Assembly (NCBI GenBank): GCA_003176995.1
Contig: QHBN01000128.1
Location: 1 to 58,063, forward strand
Length of the DNA stretch: 58,063 bases
Source of the DNA: Candidatus Nitrosopolaris wilkensis
GTDB taxonomy: Archaea; Thermoproteota; Nitrososphaeria; Nitrososphaerales; Nitrososphaeraceae
Reading direction: 5' to 3'
Shown here: positions 24,861-33,186 of the stretch, in pieces
Layout of the letters: each line of letters starts with the position of its first letter
How positions within the stretch are numbered: position 1 is the stretch's first letter
Program-made: the position numbers and the translations under genes
The notes under the pieces: model-generated
The model's database searches: none
Told to the model about the DNA's origin: nothing
The model's input: only the letters and a program-made list of their open reading frames with translations

Positions 24861-25209
24861 TTAATTAAATTGATGGCTAGAGCAGAAGGTCGCCAAGTCG
24901 TCGATGCTATCTTCGGTATTATGCAGGTAGTAAGTTCTACTTAAGATACGAGCTTCGCAGTAGCTTCCACTAGAATGGGATGACTACCTTTGCTCCTACA
25001 AGATTCCCGCTCTAATCTATGGTGTGGTATGAACTTATTTGCCGTGAAATTTTGGTTAAGATCTTAAATACCATCTTAAATTCTTAATGTTACCTCGCTG
25101 GCTTTAAATGATAAACTTACGAACTTCCTTTAAACCATCATGAACAATCACGACAAGGTGTTCTTTATGGGGGGTAATGATCTTAAAGGATGTGATGATG
25201 GTATTTCCT
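24861..25209. other. Gene-poor interval
   Basis: About 350 bp without a convincing coding frame. It contains a repeated ATCTTAAAT (25061-25069 and 25073-25081, 12 bp apart) in an AT-rich stretch that may hold promoters. A plus-strand frame from 25140 is an antisense shadow of the zinc-ribbon gene. Confidence 0.4.
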
Positions 25210-25377
25210 TCACTGTTGGTAGTTTCTTCTTCCATTGGCTACTTTCGTCGTACTGTGACAAACAGGACACTCGGCCCATTTGTGGCCGCCAAAATACTCC
25301 CATTCAAAAGAACAGTTGCTATAGCCGCACCTTACCCAGCTTCCTCTCGGATTCCCTTTGAGCGAATTATCCTGCAT
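25210..25377 (-). CDS. Small zinc-ribbon protein
   Basis: About 55 residues from an ATG at 25377. The core reads WVRCGYSNCSFEWEYFGG followed by KWAECPVCHSTTKV: a C(x4)C knuckle, the aromatic FEWEY strand, and a CPVC knuckle, forming a four-cysteine zinc ribbon of the kind found in short archaeal proteins. The frame extends upstream to 25437 but that part is Arg-rich and unstructured. Function unknown. Confidence 0.5.
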   Translation of the reverse strand: MQDNSLKGNPRGSWVRCGYSNCSFEWEYFGGHKWAECPVCHSTTKVANGRRNYQQ

Positions 25378-25546
25378 AGGTTTCCGCGACCTCCGCGCGG
25401 AACGAGGTAACAGTCGTCGCTGCCTGTTGTTTAACATCGTCCTGAATATGTGCCCCCGTATGTGATAAAGATATTATTACGATATAGCTGCAGGATAATT
25501 CGCTTCTAGATTGAAAGAACTGCGATAGTTTTAAAAGCTTAAAGAG

Positions 25547-26113
25547 ATGCAAATAGTATTAATGGCGAGAACAGTTTCGAGTCAACTACTAAAAGTTGGT
25601 GAAAAAGCGCCTGATTTCAGACTCAAAGGAGTCGACAATAAATTATATTCAATGAAGGATTTTAAGAGTGAGTCAGTGCTTGTAGTCTTCATATGTAATC
25701 ATTGTCCTTATGTAAAAGCACGGATAAATGATATAGTTAGCCTGCAGCAAAAATTCAGAACGGAAGAATTGAAGGTGGTTGGGATAAACAGCAATGATCC
25801 CAATTACAACGGAGAGGGTTTTGACAAAATGGTTACCTTCTCAAAGGAAAACACCCTAAATTTTCCGTACCTTATAGATGACACTCAAAATATCGCAAAG
25901 GCCTACGGCGCAGTTTGCACACCGGACCCTTTCCTTTTCGACTCTGAGCTCAAACTCGTCTTTCATGGAAGAATAAATGATGCATTGGAGCCTGACATGC
26001 ATCCCAAAGTACAGGTAATGGAAAACAACGTAAAAAAAATATTGAACGGCGAAAAGATAGAAAAACCTTTTGATCCTTCAGTTGGTTGCTCAATAAAATG
26101 GAAAGATTCCTGA
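25547..26113 (+). CDS. Thioredoxin-like (AhpC/TSA-type) redoxin
   Basis: 188 residues with a thioredoxin fold: KVGEKAPDFRLKGVDNKLYSMKDF is the peroxiredoxin-like N-terminus; VLVVFICNHCPYVKAR holds a single CxxC-like site (CNHC); GINSNDPNYNGEG and FPYLIDDTQNIAKAYGAVCTPD include the cis-Pro loop. The NHCPYV motif is typical of a group annotated as thiol-disulfide isomerase or redoxin-domain proteins. Two starts are possible: ATG 25547 and ATG 25562; the TATA-like TTTTAAA at about 25530 favours the second. No signal peptide, so probably cytosolic. Confidence 0.85.
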   Translation: MQIVLMARTVSSQLLKVGEKAPDFRLKGVDNKLYSMKDFKSESVLVVFICNHCPYVKARINDIVSLQQKFRTEELKVVGINSNDPNYNGEGFDKMVTFSKENTLNFPYLIDDTQNIAKAYGAVCTPDPFLFDSELKLVFHGRINDALEPDMHPKVQVMENNVKKILNGEKIEKPFDPSVGCSIKWKDS

Positions 26114-26195
26114 GTCAGCTGCTTAACTTTTTCTAGTCCGTACGTGCTGTTACCTCTGAATCCAATGAAACCGCATCAGTTCTCGATATTCTAAA

Positions 26196-27626
26196 ATGAT
26201 GCTGAACACGTGCGACGTTTTGATAACAAATGCCGCCGGAGTGGTGATTCCGAAGGTCGGAATAGTTCAAACGAATATTATGATTGAAAACGGCAAGATC
26301 AAGGCACTCACAAAATCAACTCAGAGCGTCCAAGCTTCGAGGAAAATAAATGCGGAGGGGAAATATGTCCTTCCTGGAATTATAGACCCGCACGTTCACT
26401 ATGGCGTATACACCCCCATAGAAGAGGCAGCAAAAACGGAGTCGAAATCCGCTGCAATAGGTGGCGTCACGACCATGATGAGAATGCTCAGGTTGTACGA
26501 TCGGTATGAAAATATTGAAAAGCATCTTCGGGCAAGCGAGTTCACACATCATGTTGATTATTCGATTCATGCATCGATCCTAAGACCTGAACAAATAGGG
26601 GATATTCAGTATTTAAAAAAGAACTTTGGAATTAACTCGTTTAAAATTTACGCCAACTTGGGACATGATGTGAATCATATTCTAATGGACATTGAACCTG
26701 GCACACATGAAACGGTGGAACGAGAGGTGAACATTAGTGATCAAATTATTTCAGATATAGTCCAGGAGGCATCAGTGAGACAGTCGTCTGTGCTTGTTCA
26801 TGCCGAGGACCAGGTCATGTGCTCGAGACTTCAAAAACAAAAACAAATCCGAAGCGAACTGACCGGAATGAAAATAACAAGTTTAAGGGTATGGTCAGAA
26901 TGCCGTCCGCCATCCTCTGAGGCGAATGCTATAGCGAAGGTCGGAGCATATGCTAGGGAGTTTGGCTCAACAATATACTTTGTCCATATAGGATCCGGAA
27001 CAGCGTTGGATTCAATTCTAACAGAAAGAGAAAAAGGTAACTCGAATTTATATACTGAGACTTGTCCGCATTATTTGACACATACTAGTGATTTTTTCGA
27101 TGTTATAGGTAAAGTTGTACCTCCATTAAGGACGAAAATTGACGTACAATCTATGTGGTTTGGACTAATGAATGGCATCATTGATACTGTGGGATCGGAT
27201 CATGTTGCCAATACATTATTGATAAAAAGAGGGCAAGGAGACATCTGGTCGGCAAGAGCAGGATTTCCGGGAATCGCCACTTTGTTACCAGTTTTGTTAT
27301 GTAAGGGTGTAAATGAAGGAAGAATCAATCTGGAGAGGGTTGCAGAGGTGACGAGCTATAATGCTGCAAGAATCTTCGGTCTGTATCCGAAGAAGGGTAC
27401 CATAGAGAAAGGGTCGGATGCGGACGTGACAATTATCGATTTAGATTTATTGCAGAAAGTCACCCCCGAGATCCTTCAATCGTACTCAGACTACTCAATC
27501 TACAATGGATGGGAATTGCGGGGTTGGCCCGTGTTCACTATCGTAAGGGGTCGAGTTATCATGGAGAACGGACACGTTGATAAAAACACTTGCGGGTACG
27601 GCGAGTTTGTTCGAACAGCGGCCTAA
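26196..27626 (+). CDS. Cyclic amidohydrolase (dihydroorotase/hydantoinase family)
   Basis: 476 residues of amidohydrolase TIM barrel flanked by a small beta-sandwich. GIIDPHVHYG gives the HxH ligands; SFKIYANLG provides the Lys likely carbamylated to bridge two metals; LVHAEDQ and YFVHIGSG supply further His; GSDHVAN the final Asp. The ends (MLNTCDVLITNAAGVVIP and KGSDADVTIIDLD) match dihydropyrimidinase and dihydroorotase-like enzymes. No pyr genes are adjacent, so pyrimidine synthesis is not proven; hydantoin or allantoin-type substrates are equally possible. Confidence 0.85.
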   Translation: MMLNTCDVLITNAAGVVIPKVGIVQTNIMIENGKIKALTKSTQSVQASRKINAEGKYVLPGIIDPHVHYGVYTPIEEAAKTESKSAAIGGVTTMMRMLRLYDRYENIEKHLRASEFTHHVDYSIHASILRPEQIGDIQYLKKNFGINSFKIYANLGHDVNHILMDIEPGTHETVEREVNISDQIISDIVQEASVRQSSVLVHAEDQVMCSRLQKQKQIRSELTGMKITSLRVWSECRPPSSEANAIAKVGAYAREFGSTIYFVHIGSGTALDSILTEREKGNSNLYTETCPHYLTHTSDFFDVIGKVVPPLRTKIDVQSMWFGLMNGIIDTVGSDHVANTLLIKRGQGDIWSARAGFPGIATLLPVLLCKGVNEGRINLERVAEVTSYNAARIFGLYPKKGTIEKGSDADVTIIDLDLLQKVTPEILQSYSDYSIYNGWELRGWPVFTIVRGRVIMENGHVDKNTCGYGEFVRTAA

Positions 27627-27657
27627 TTTTTATCCTGTGTTGATAGCAGTAAACCCA

Positions 27658-28353
27658 TTACCTGTTTGGTTGGATAATTTCGAAGGAACCATCATTTTTT
27701 GCCTTGTAGTATATGTTTGCCTTGGTAAAGAATCCTATCTCTAACACTCCAGGAATGCTCTTTAATTCGATCTCTTTGTCCCGAACGTTTCCAATTGAGT
27801 TGAACGAAGTATCAAGGACTATGTTTCCATTTTCGGTGACGTATGGATATCCCTTGTCTATCGTTCGTAGCTTTGGGCTTCCTCCAATTTCTTTTAACCT
27901 CTTCAACAAAAAGGAGCGAGCAAACTTGTGAATTTCTATCGGAACCGGTTGCGTCAACCGCTTGACAAATTTGGTATCGTCTGCTAGAATAACTACTTTA
28001 TTCGCTGCTGAAATTAACACTTTCTCCCTAAGTAACGCGCCACCGCCACCTTTTATCATATTAAAATCAGAATCGATCTGATCCGCTCCATCGAAGACCA
28101 CATCGATGTCGACAAAGCTACCTTCGTCTGCAATTTTGAGCCCCACTTTTTCAGCTTCGATTTTTATTTGAAGAGATGTTGTCACGAACTCAACTGACCT
28201 CTTGTATGGTAAATTCGCTAATTCCCTCACAAGAATTGTCATAGTACTTCCGCTGCCTAAACCGACGACCTGGTTCGCTGTTACAAATCGCTTCACCGCA
28301 TCTTTTGCACTGTCAATAAGTGCACTCTTTATGAGCGAGGGCGCAGATGACAA
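27658..28353 (-). CDS. rpiA: Ribose-5-phosphate isomerase A
   Basis: A 231-residue RpiA interconverting ribose-5-P and ribulose-5-P. Motifs: VVGLGSGSTMTILV (phosphate loop), FDGADQID (substrate Asp), KGGGGALLREK with the catalytic Glu, and VPIEIHKFA. The length is standard. The start appears to be TTG at 28353 (MSSAPSLIKS); no ATG lies near the N-terminus. In archaea lacking the oxidative pentose phosphate branch, RpiA supplies ribose for nucleotides. It lies about 100 nt downstream of the coiled-coil protein gene on the same strand. Confidence 0.95.
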   Translation of the reverse strand: MSSAPSLIKSALIDSAKDAVKRFVTANQVVGLGSGSTMTILVRELANLPYKRSVEFVTTSLQIKIEAEKVGLKIADEGSFVDIDVVFDGADQIDSDFNMIKGGGGALLREKVLISAANKVVILADDTKFVKRLTQPVPIEIHKFARSFLLKRLKEIGGSPKLRTIDKGYPYVTENGNIVLDTSFNSIGNVRDKEIELKSIPGVLEIGFFTKANIYYKAKNDGSFEIIQPNR

Positions 28354-28455
28354 CTTCTAGAGCTGAGAGATGGCCACGTTAATATTCGTTTTAGGTACCG
28401 ATTATGACTGAATAATCCACATGGAGAAGAACTTTATGTCGGCGCTTCATAGTAA

Positions 28456-29247
28456 CTAGTCTTCTACTTCTGCTTCATTGAGAAACGAAAGAGCATCACG
28501 GGTCTTGTTGTGGGGATGGCTTTCCCGATCTACATCCAAGTCAGAAGAGGGAATGGCAACATTCTCTGTAAAACCATCGGGCTTTATTTGGTCAACTTGT
28601 GTCACGATATAGTCATCAACTTCTCCAGCATGTTCTAGGCGAGTTAGGGCCTGCATAACTTCCTGTTGAACCTCTTGGATATTTTTATCCTCCACTCTAA
28701 CCGAAGCCGAGTCTCTCTTATCTTGTCTTTTCTTCTCACCTATTTCGGAATATTCCTGACCCCTCGCTTCTACTGTAGCGTATTTTCGCTTGGTTACATA
28801 GAAGAGGGAATCCAGTGGCATCCCGCACTTCTTGGATATTTCCGTGAGCCTTCCTTCTATGGTTCCGATCCTTTCTTCCAGTAGGGAAACAAGTTGAGTG
28901 CGCATGTCAGATAGCTCTGTAAAGTCAACAGCCAATTGTAATTCTCCTATTTTTTTATTGAAGGTGTCTAGCTGGGTTTTGTATTTTAACAAGAGCCGGT
29001 CCCGTTCGATCGCACTTATCTTACCTTTTTGAACAGCTTCATGAATGTTGGTAATCGAGTGTGATAGTATGCTTTTCTCGAATTGCAAGGCTTCGATTTC
29101 TGATCTTGTGGCATTAATTGGTTTTACAACCTGATTACGTCTATGTTTTAGGAGAGCCAACTTACGCTCGGAGTGTTTCCAAAAAGTAAGAGCCGATATC
29201 GCCCCAGCCAACGAAAAGCACACGAGGACAAGTATTTCTTCAATCAA
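28456..29247 (-). CDS. Membrane-anchored coiled-coil protein of unknown function
   Basis: 263 residues. The N-terminal hydrophobic helix (about 4-22, ILVLVCFSLAGAISALTFW) is followed by heptad-rich helices over roughly 30-150 (KLALLKHRRNQ, RDRLLLKYKTQLDTFNKKIGELQLA, LEERIGTIEGRLTEISKKC), then a charged, probably disordered tail ending NEAEVED. No family recognised. The topology suggests a bitopic protein with a long cytoplasmic coiled coil. The start is TTG at 29247. It lies downstream of L37e on the same strand with a 108-nt gap. Confidence 0.7.
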   Translation of the reverse strand: MIEEILVLVCFSLAGAISALTFWKHSERKLALLKHRRNQVVKPINATRSEIEALQFEKSILSHSITNIHEAVQKGKISAIERDRLLLKYKTQLDTFNKKIGELQLAVDFTELSDMRTQLVSLLEERIGTIEGRLTEISKKCGMPLDSLFYVTKRKYATVEARGQEYSEIGEKKRQDKRDSASVRVEDKNIQEVQQEVMQALTRLEHAGEVDDYIVTQVDQIKPDGFTENVAIPSSDLDVDRESHPHNKTRDALSFLNEAEVED

Positions 29248-29355
29248 ATGTCGAGTTTTATTCCTGACGTGATATAGTTAAATTTTTCTGATTCTGCAGG
29301 CAGACAATTTTGGCAACATTCTGACCGGGAAAAAGACAAAGAAATAACTATTTTA

Positions 29356-29526
29356 TCATATCACTCGACGCTTAATCCAGTTGTATTTTCTCATTCTGGC
29401 ATCCGGAAAACCACATTTGGCACATTCCTTCCCGCGTTTGTGAAAAGAATTATGGCCGCATCTCCTACATCGGATGTGGGTTTTTTTCCTCGTGAAGTTC
29501 CCCATCGAAGTGGTGCCTTTGGTCAT
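29356..29526 (-). CDS. rpl37e: 50S ribosomal protein L37e
   Basis: 56 residues, ATG at 29526, stop TGA at 29356-29358. Sequence opens [20 protein letters not shown]; zinc-binding pairs CRRC (C20, C23) and CAKC (C35, C38) are exact for eL37, with SFHKRGKEC between and the basic end NWIKRRVI. It binds 23S rRNA in the large subunit. It follows the LSm gene after 20 nt, the conserved archaeal LSm-L37e pair. It is too short for common length cut-offs and easily missed. Confidence 0.93.
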   Translation of the reverse strand: MTKGTTSMGNFTRKKTHIRCRRCGHNSFHKRGKECAKCGFPDARMRKYNWIKRRVI

Positions 29527-29546
29527 TATAACTCACCCAGGATGTT

Positions 29547-29777
29547 TTACACTGGTGGAGGCGATATTATGACCACATTGTCACCTCTAACGACAATCGT
29601 CCCCAAGTCGTTAGATTTACCCTGATCCAATATTTCTACAGATTCTTCCAGCAACAGATTCATATGCTGATCGAATCCGTGAAGATTTCCTCTGATAACT
29701 TTTCCGCCCTTTAGTTTTATAAGCACAACTTTACCAAGACTCTCATCCAAAACTTTCACTGCCATGTCTACCGACAA
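29547..29777 (-). CDS. LSm (Sm-like archaeal) protein
   Basis: 76 residues with the two Sm motifs: VVLIKLKGGKVIRGNLHGFDQHMNLLL (Sm1) and GTIVVRGDNVVIISPPPV (Sm2, RGDNV). Archaeal LSm proteins form heptameric rings binding U-rich RNA. TTG at 29777 opens the frame (MSVDMAVKV); ATG at 29765 is an alternative four codons on. It is first in an LSm-L37e operon. The context links it to RNA processing and translation. Confidence 0.95.
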   Translation of the reverse strand: MSVDMAVKVLDESLGKVVLIKLKGGKVIRGNLHGFDQHMNLLLEESVEILDQGKSNDLGTIVVRGDNVVIISPPPV

Positions 29778-29827
29778 GAATAATGTCTACCTATAGGTAT
29801 GGCATAAGGGAGGTATATATTAAAATT

Positions 29828-30541
29828 TCATTCCTGAGGTAACTCTGAAATGATATGCACAATATTCCCGACTATTTCATTTAGAAGTCTATCACCTTTT
29901 TCTTTACTTGCGCTACGAGGCTCTCCCCATACCCCATTACCGGTCACCTGGGGAAAAGAACCAGGTGTGGTAGTTATAGTTGAGTATGCAATTCTTGATT
30001 TAGATAGCCTCTTGAGATTTGGTTCTGCTTTGTCCATTCGGACCAACTGGGGCGAAATGGCCAACACAAGGGACGTTTCGACTTCGCCTGCGTGATCAAG
30101 TTCTTTTTGCATCCCACTCCAGTAATTAATTGTATATATACTGCTCTTAGCGCGGAGCTTTGCGTCTAGATTCTGTGAGATGTACTGTAGGACTCCGATA
30201 TTTCCATGGTGACCATTGATAAATATGATCTCTGTTAACCCTTGGCTTGAAAGTGAAACACAAACCTCGCACAGCACGTCAGATAACGTGGAATTTCTCA
30301 AAGATACATTAAACATTGGAATGTGTTCGAAAGATACTCCGTACGAGATTACCGGCAAAACGAAACATTTAACTGCATCGGCCACTCGGGTCGCGATTCG
30401 TTCTGAGATTAAACAGTCAGTAGACACAGGTAGGTGAGCGCCGTGTTGCTCAAGTGAACCTACGGGTACTATTGCTCGACGGGTTCTTTTGAGACATTTA
30501 CGAAACTCATAATGGCTGATGTTATAGATAGGTACCGACAT
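29828..30541 (-). CDS. Creatininase-family amidohydrolase
   Basis: 237 residues of the creatininase/MftE/ArfB family. Metal ligands are visible in VPVGSLEQHGAHLPVSTD (Glu, His, Asp), FINGHHGN (His) and HAGEVETSL (Glu). In archaea one member, ArfB, deformylates the riboflavin/F420 precursor 2-amino-5-formylamino-6-ribosylamino-pyrimidinone phosphate, which is a reasonable guess for a lineage that makes F420. Others act in cofactor maturation. ATG at 30541. It lies 120 nt downstream of purU on the same strand. Confidence 0.85.
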   Translation of the reverse strand: MSVPIYNISHYEFRKCLKRTRRAIVPVGSLEQHGAHLPVSTDCLISERIATRVADAVKCFVLPVISYGVSFEHIPMFNVSLRNSTLSDVLCEVCVSLSSQGLTEIIFINGHHGNIGVLQYISQNLDAKLRAKSSIYTINYWSGMQKELDHAGEVETSLVLAISPQLVRMDKAEPNLKRLSKSRIAYSTITTTPGSFPQVTGNGVWGEPRSASKEKGDRLLNEIVGNIVHIISELPQE

Positions 30542-30663
30542 CTTTTAGGACTTCACCAGATCCTGCTCATTTATCAACTTTACATCACCATAGGTCTAGA
30601 ATCCAGTTTGATAGTTAAAGGGGCTGCTTCGTACTTTGAAAAATAAAATGGCGTTCAGATGTT

Positions 30664-31566
30664 TCATAGAATATGAACCCTCCCCCAGTAAATCTCCAGT
30701 TTTCCTTCAAGGTATAATTTAGTGGCTTTAAGGAGAGTTTCTGCTTCTAGGGACTGTCCTTTCTGTCGTATAGTGTCAAGCGTATCCAGCTCTTTAACTC
30801 TAAAAGACTCCTGATATATAATGGGCCCTTGGTCAAGGTCCTCCGTAACAAAATGCGCCGTACACCCCACTATCTTCGCTCCACGCTCATATGCCTGTAC
30901 GTAGGCATAGGCTCCAGGAAACGCAGGCAAGAGCGATGGATGGATATTGATAATCCTGTTAGGATACCGCCAAACGAAATTAGGGCTTAATATACGCATA
31001 TAGCGTGCAAGTATAATGAGATCAATGTTGTATTGTTCCGTTAGTTTCAATATTTTGTTTTCAGCAAGAATGGGATCTTGTTTGTCATCGATGATGTGAA
31101 ACGGTATCCTATTTCCGTCAGCTATTGATCCCATGGTCCCTTCGCTGCCTATAATAACCGGTATATTGGCGTTGATTAACCCGTTCTCCTTGGCTTCTAA
31201 AATCCTTAGGAGACAGTTTGGTTCTTTGCTAACAAAAATCGCTATGTTTCTGAGACGATTCGGCTCTTCATAATGGACTCTAATTTCCATCCCCAATTTT
31301 TTTGCTAGCGAACGCATTCCAAGGTCGATTTTTTTTTTGTCGATCGTTTGAAAAGAGGCCTCGAGTTGCATTCCAAACAATCCTCTTACAACATTCTGAT
31401 TAACCTTCTCGATATTTCCACCAATTGTGAAGATGAAGTTCGTGACGTCGGCAACAACTCCTTTGCGATCATTCCCGACTACTGTAACTTCGATGAGGGT
31501 CTTCGGTACAACCATTGCTTGATGTCCAATCTCAAATCTTGGTGATAAACGTTCTACTGTAAACAA
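30664..31566 (-). CDS. purU: Formyltetrahydrofolate deformylase
   Basis: PurU hydrolyses 10-formyl-THF to formate and THF. An N-terminal ACT domain (about 25-100, VTVVGNDRKGVVADVTNFIF) precedes the formyltransferase domain with ARYMRILSP, the catalytic INIHPSLLPAFPGA (Asn/His) and FVTEDLDQGPII (Asp). The frame opens with TTG at 31566, but the TATA-like AATTTAAA (31579-31572) would put transcription start near 31548, so ATG at 31515 (MVVPKTLIEVTVV) is the more likely start, about 283 residues. In archaea with folate or methanopterin analogues the true cofactor may differ. Confidence 0.92.
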   Translation of the reverse strand: MFTVERLSPRFEIGHQAMVVPKTLIEVTVVGNDRKGVVADVTNFIFTIGGNIEKVNQNVVRGLFGMQLEASFQTIDKKKIDLGMRSLAKKLGMEIRVHYEEPNRLRNIAIFVSKEPNCLLRILEAKENGLINANIPVIIGSEGTMGSIADGNRIPFHIIDDKQDPILAENKILKLTEQYNIDLIILARYMRILSPNFVWRYPNRIINIHPSLLPAFPGAYAYVQAYERGAKIVGCTAHFVTEDLDQGPIIYQESFRVKELDTLDTIRQKGQSLEAETLLKATKLYLEGKLEIYWGRVHIL

Positions 31567-31706
31567 ACCTTTAAATTTCTAGCTATGAAAGAAAATACAA
31601 GATATTTGACGAAAACATCTTGTAAAGACCGACTTGACTTTTTAGGGAATAAAACATCTTCAGTTGGAATCATTGGCTCTAAAGAGTAGGACAGGACATT
31701 TGCTCC

Positions 31707-31880
31707 ATGAAGCAACACGACAAAGGCAATAAGCACTATGACTATAACAAGCCAATAGGCAAGTGCGTGGTTTGTTATACACTGTCTGCTTGGCATTGTG
31801 GGGACTGCAATAATGATTTCTGCCAGAGTCATTTTCAGGCTCATAAAGAAAACAATAACTGCATCCACACCGTGCTGTAG
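31707..31880 (+). CDS. 57-aa B-box-like zinc-finger protein
   Basis: ATG 31707 to TAG 31878-31880. The Cys/His spacing is C20-x2-C23-x7-C31-x2-C34-x4-C39-x2-H42-x3-H46-x5-C52-x-H54, close to the B-box zinc-finger arrangement (two zinc sites). Residues such as CVVCYTLSAWHCGDC and FCQSHFQAH read like a true domain, with a polar N-terminal arm MKQHDKGNKHYDYNK. B-boxes mediate protein contacts in eukaryotes; the role in archaea is unknown. The opposite strand has a longer 104-codon frame, which I regard as its antisense shadow. Confidence 0.65.
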   Translation: MKQHDKGNKHYDYNKPIGKCVVCYTLSAWHCGDCNNDFCQSHFQAHKENNNCIHTVL

Positions 31881-32142
31881 ATTCTTACCCAGAGATACAC
31901 ATCACTAGATATTGGCTATACCAATTATCTGGGTTCTTGCAGGGGATGACAAATCTCTCCGGAACATGGGTACACCTAGTATGATTGAAAGAATGGTTGG
32001 GAATAGGCAGAAGCTTCCTTCCTAATTTCGGATTCGCAGATTGCTTTCATTCTGCAGCTTATCGTTCTCATTCCGTTGCGCTTATCGTCACTGCAAGGTA
32101 AGTCCCTTGGCCAAGCGGTACTCTAGTAAACAGCTATATGGG

Positions 32143-32290
32143 TGCGGGGGGTGGGATTCGAACCCACGAATTCCTAAGAAACAGGGTTCTAGGAACCAGT
32201 CACTAATTCATCCACCTGGCTCATTCTAAGCCTCGCACATCTCTAATCGAGAGAAGACCTGCGCCGTTGGCCAGGCTTGGCAACCCCCGC
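32143..32290 (-). tRNA. tRNA-Leu (UAG inferred) with a 63-nt intron
   Basis: The acceptor strands GCGGGGG (5' end at 32290) and CCCCCGC plus discriminator A (32143) pair perfectly across 148 nt. D-arm GCC-AAGCCTGGCCAAC-GGC, a class II variable arm TTTC-TTA-GGAA-TTC, and T-arm GTGGG-TTCGAAT-CCCAC are clear. Removing 63 nt (about 32192-32254) gives CAGGT-CTTAGAA-CCCTG, a Leu(UAG) anticodon arm with one U-C mismatch, and an 85-nt mature tRNA. That puts the intron after position 33 or 34, not the canonical 37/38. Exact splice points are inferred. Confidence 0.8.
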
Positions 32291-32409
32291 ATACTCAACC
32301 CCCACATTGAGCAATTTATCTATTATTCTACTATGCTATGATGTTGCGGCTTTGCTCATGCCGTTCAGCCTTCATATACACATAGTCAGCGGGCCGCAAA
32401 GCTAGATTC

Positions 32410-32829
32410 TTAATTACCAATAATCGATCTTAGCCTAGGTATCAGCTTTGACATTGTTATAGGCTTCTTTATGAAATGCTCAACGTCTATGGAAGGTAAA
32501 ACCTTACTAAACTCTTCTTTGGTAATTTCAAAGGCCGTAATGAATGCGATTTTCATTGCTGGGTTTCTCTGTTTTATATGTCGATATAATTCAAAACCAT
32601 TCATTTTTGGCATTCTGATATCAGTGAGGACAAGATCATAATAGTCAGCAGTGTGGCTGTTGAAAGCGTTCAGTGCTGACTCACTGTCGGAGAAAGCCTC
32701 AACTTTGAAACTTGCTTTCAAGTCATTTGATTCTAAATCTCTTTTTATTATACGTAATATATCCTTCTCATCGTCAACAACCATGATTCTAAGATGTGAG
32801 TTGCTCTGACCAGGCTGGTTGTTGAACAT
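32410..32829 (-). CDS. Response regulator receiver-domain protein
   Basis: 139 residues, a single CheY-like receiver. IMVVDDEKDIL holds the acidic pair, LVLTDIRMPKMNGFE the phospho-acceptor Asp (about 71), FITAF the Thr switch, and FIKKPITM the conserved Lys. No output domain follows, so it probably works by protein-protein contact. No histidine kinase is in the window. TATATATTA on the minus strand lies just upstream of the ATG at 32829. Confidence 0.9.
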   Translation of the reverse strand: MFNNQPGQSNSHLRIMVVDDEKDILRIIKRDLESNDLKASFKVEAFSDSESALNAFNSHTADYYDLVLTDIRMPKMNGFELYRHIKQRNPAMKIAFITAFEITKEEFSKVLPSIDVEHFIKKPITMSKLIPRLRSIIGN

Positions 32830-33186
32830 AAAGATTTCTCAAAAATCTCATATATATTACTATCATGGATGTGCTAAGGTGATCCTATCTTGGAAATGAT
32901 CAAAATAAGTTAGCAACGCCTTATGTGCTTCAGTCATGATGTCACCAACTTAGCCTTTCCGGTGAATTGAACCACCATATAGGAATTTGTCTTATTCATC
33001 GTCGGTTCAACTTAATCTAACCAAAAATTTACACGGAGTTTGGAAGAACAATCTCGGTGTCCTTAAAAAAAGACATTGCTGGAATATGTGGAAGGATTTT
33101 CAGATGTTAGCGCTAAATCTATGCCTGGATTCGATATTTATCGAATAGAATCACAACAGTAATAAATTATTCACTCCGGCATCAGG
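32830..33186. promoter_or_regulatory. Divergent intergenic region with 18-bp palindrome upstream of glmM
   Basis: No gene is seen in these 357 bp. The response-regulator promoter is at the left end. On the right, ATTCGATA-TT-TATCGAAT (33129-33146) is a perfect inverted repeat ending 14 bp before AATAAATTAT (33161-33170), the likely glmM TATA element. A regulator dimer there could control entry to UDP-GlcNAc. A weaker inverted repeat (TTGAACC 32967-32973, GGTTCAA 33004-33010) lies between. Confidence 0.5.

Noticed and set aside
31554-31868. 104-codon minus-strand frame with a hydrophobic segment
   Set aside because: It lies antisense to the zinc protein whose Cys/His pattern is far more specific, and it overlaps the purU start region.
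32349-32402. Inverted repeat GCTTTGC...GCAAAGC past the response regulator
   Set aside because: The loop is about 40 nt and there is no T-run, so it fits neither a terminator nor a clear RNA.
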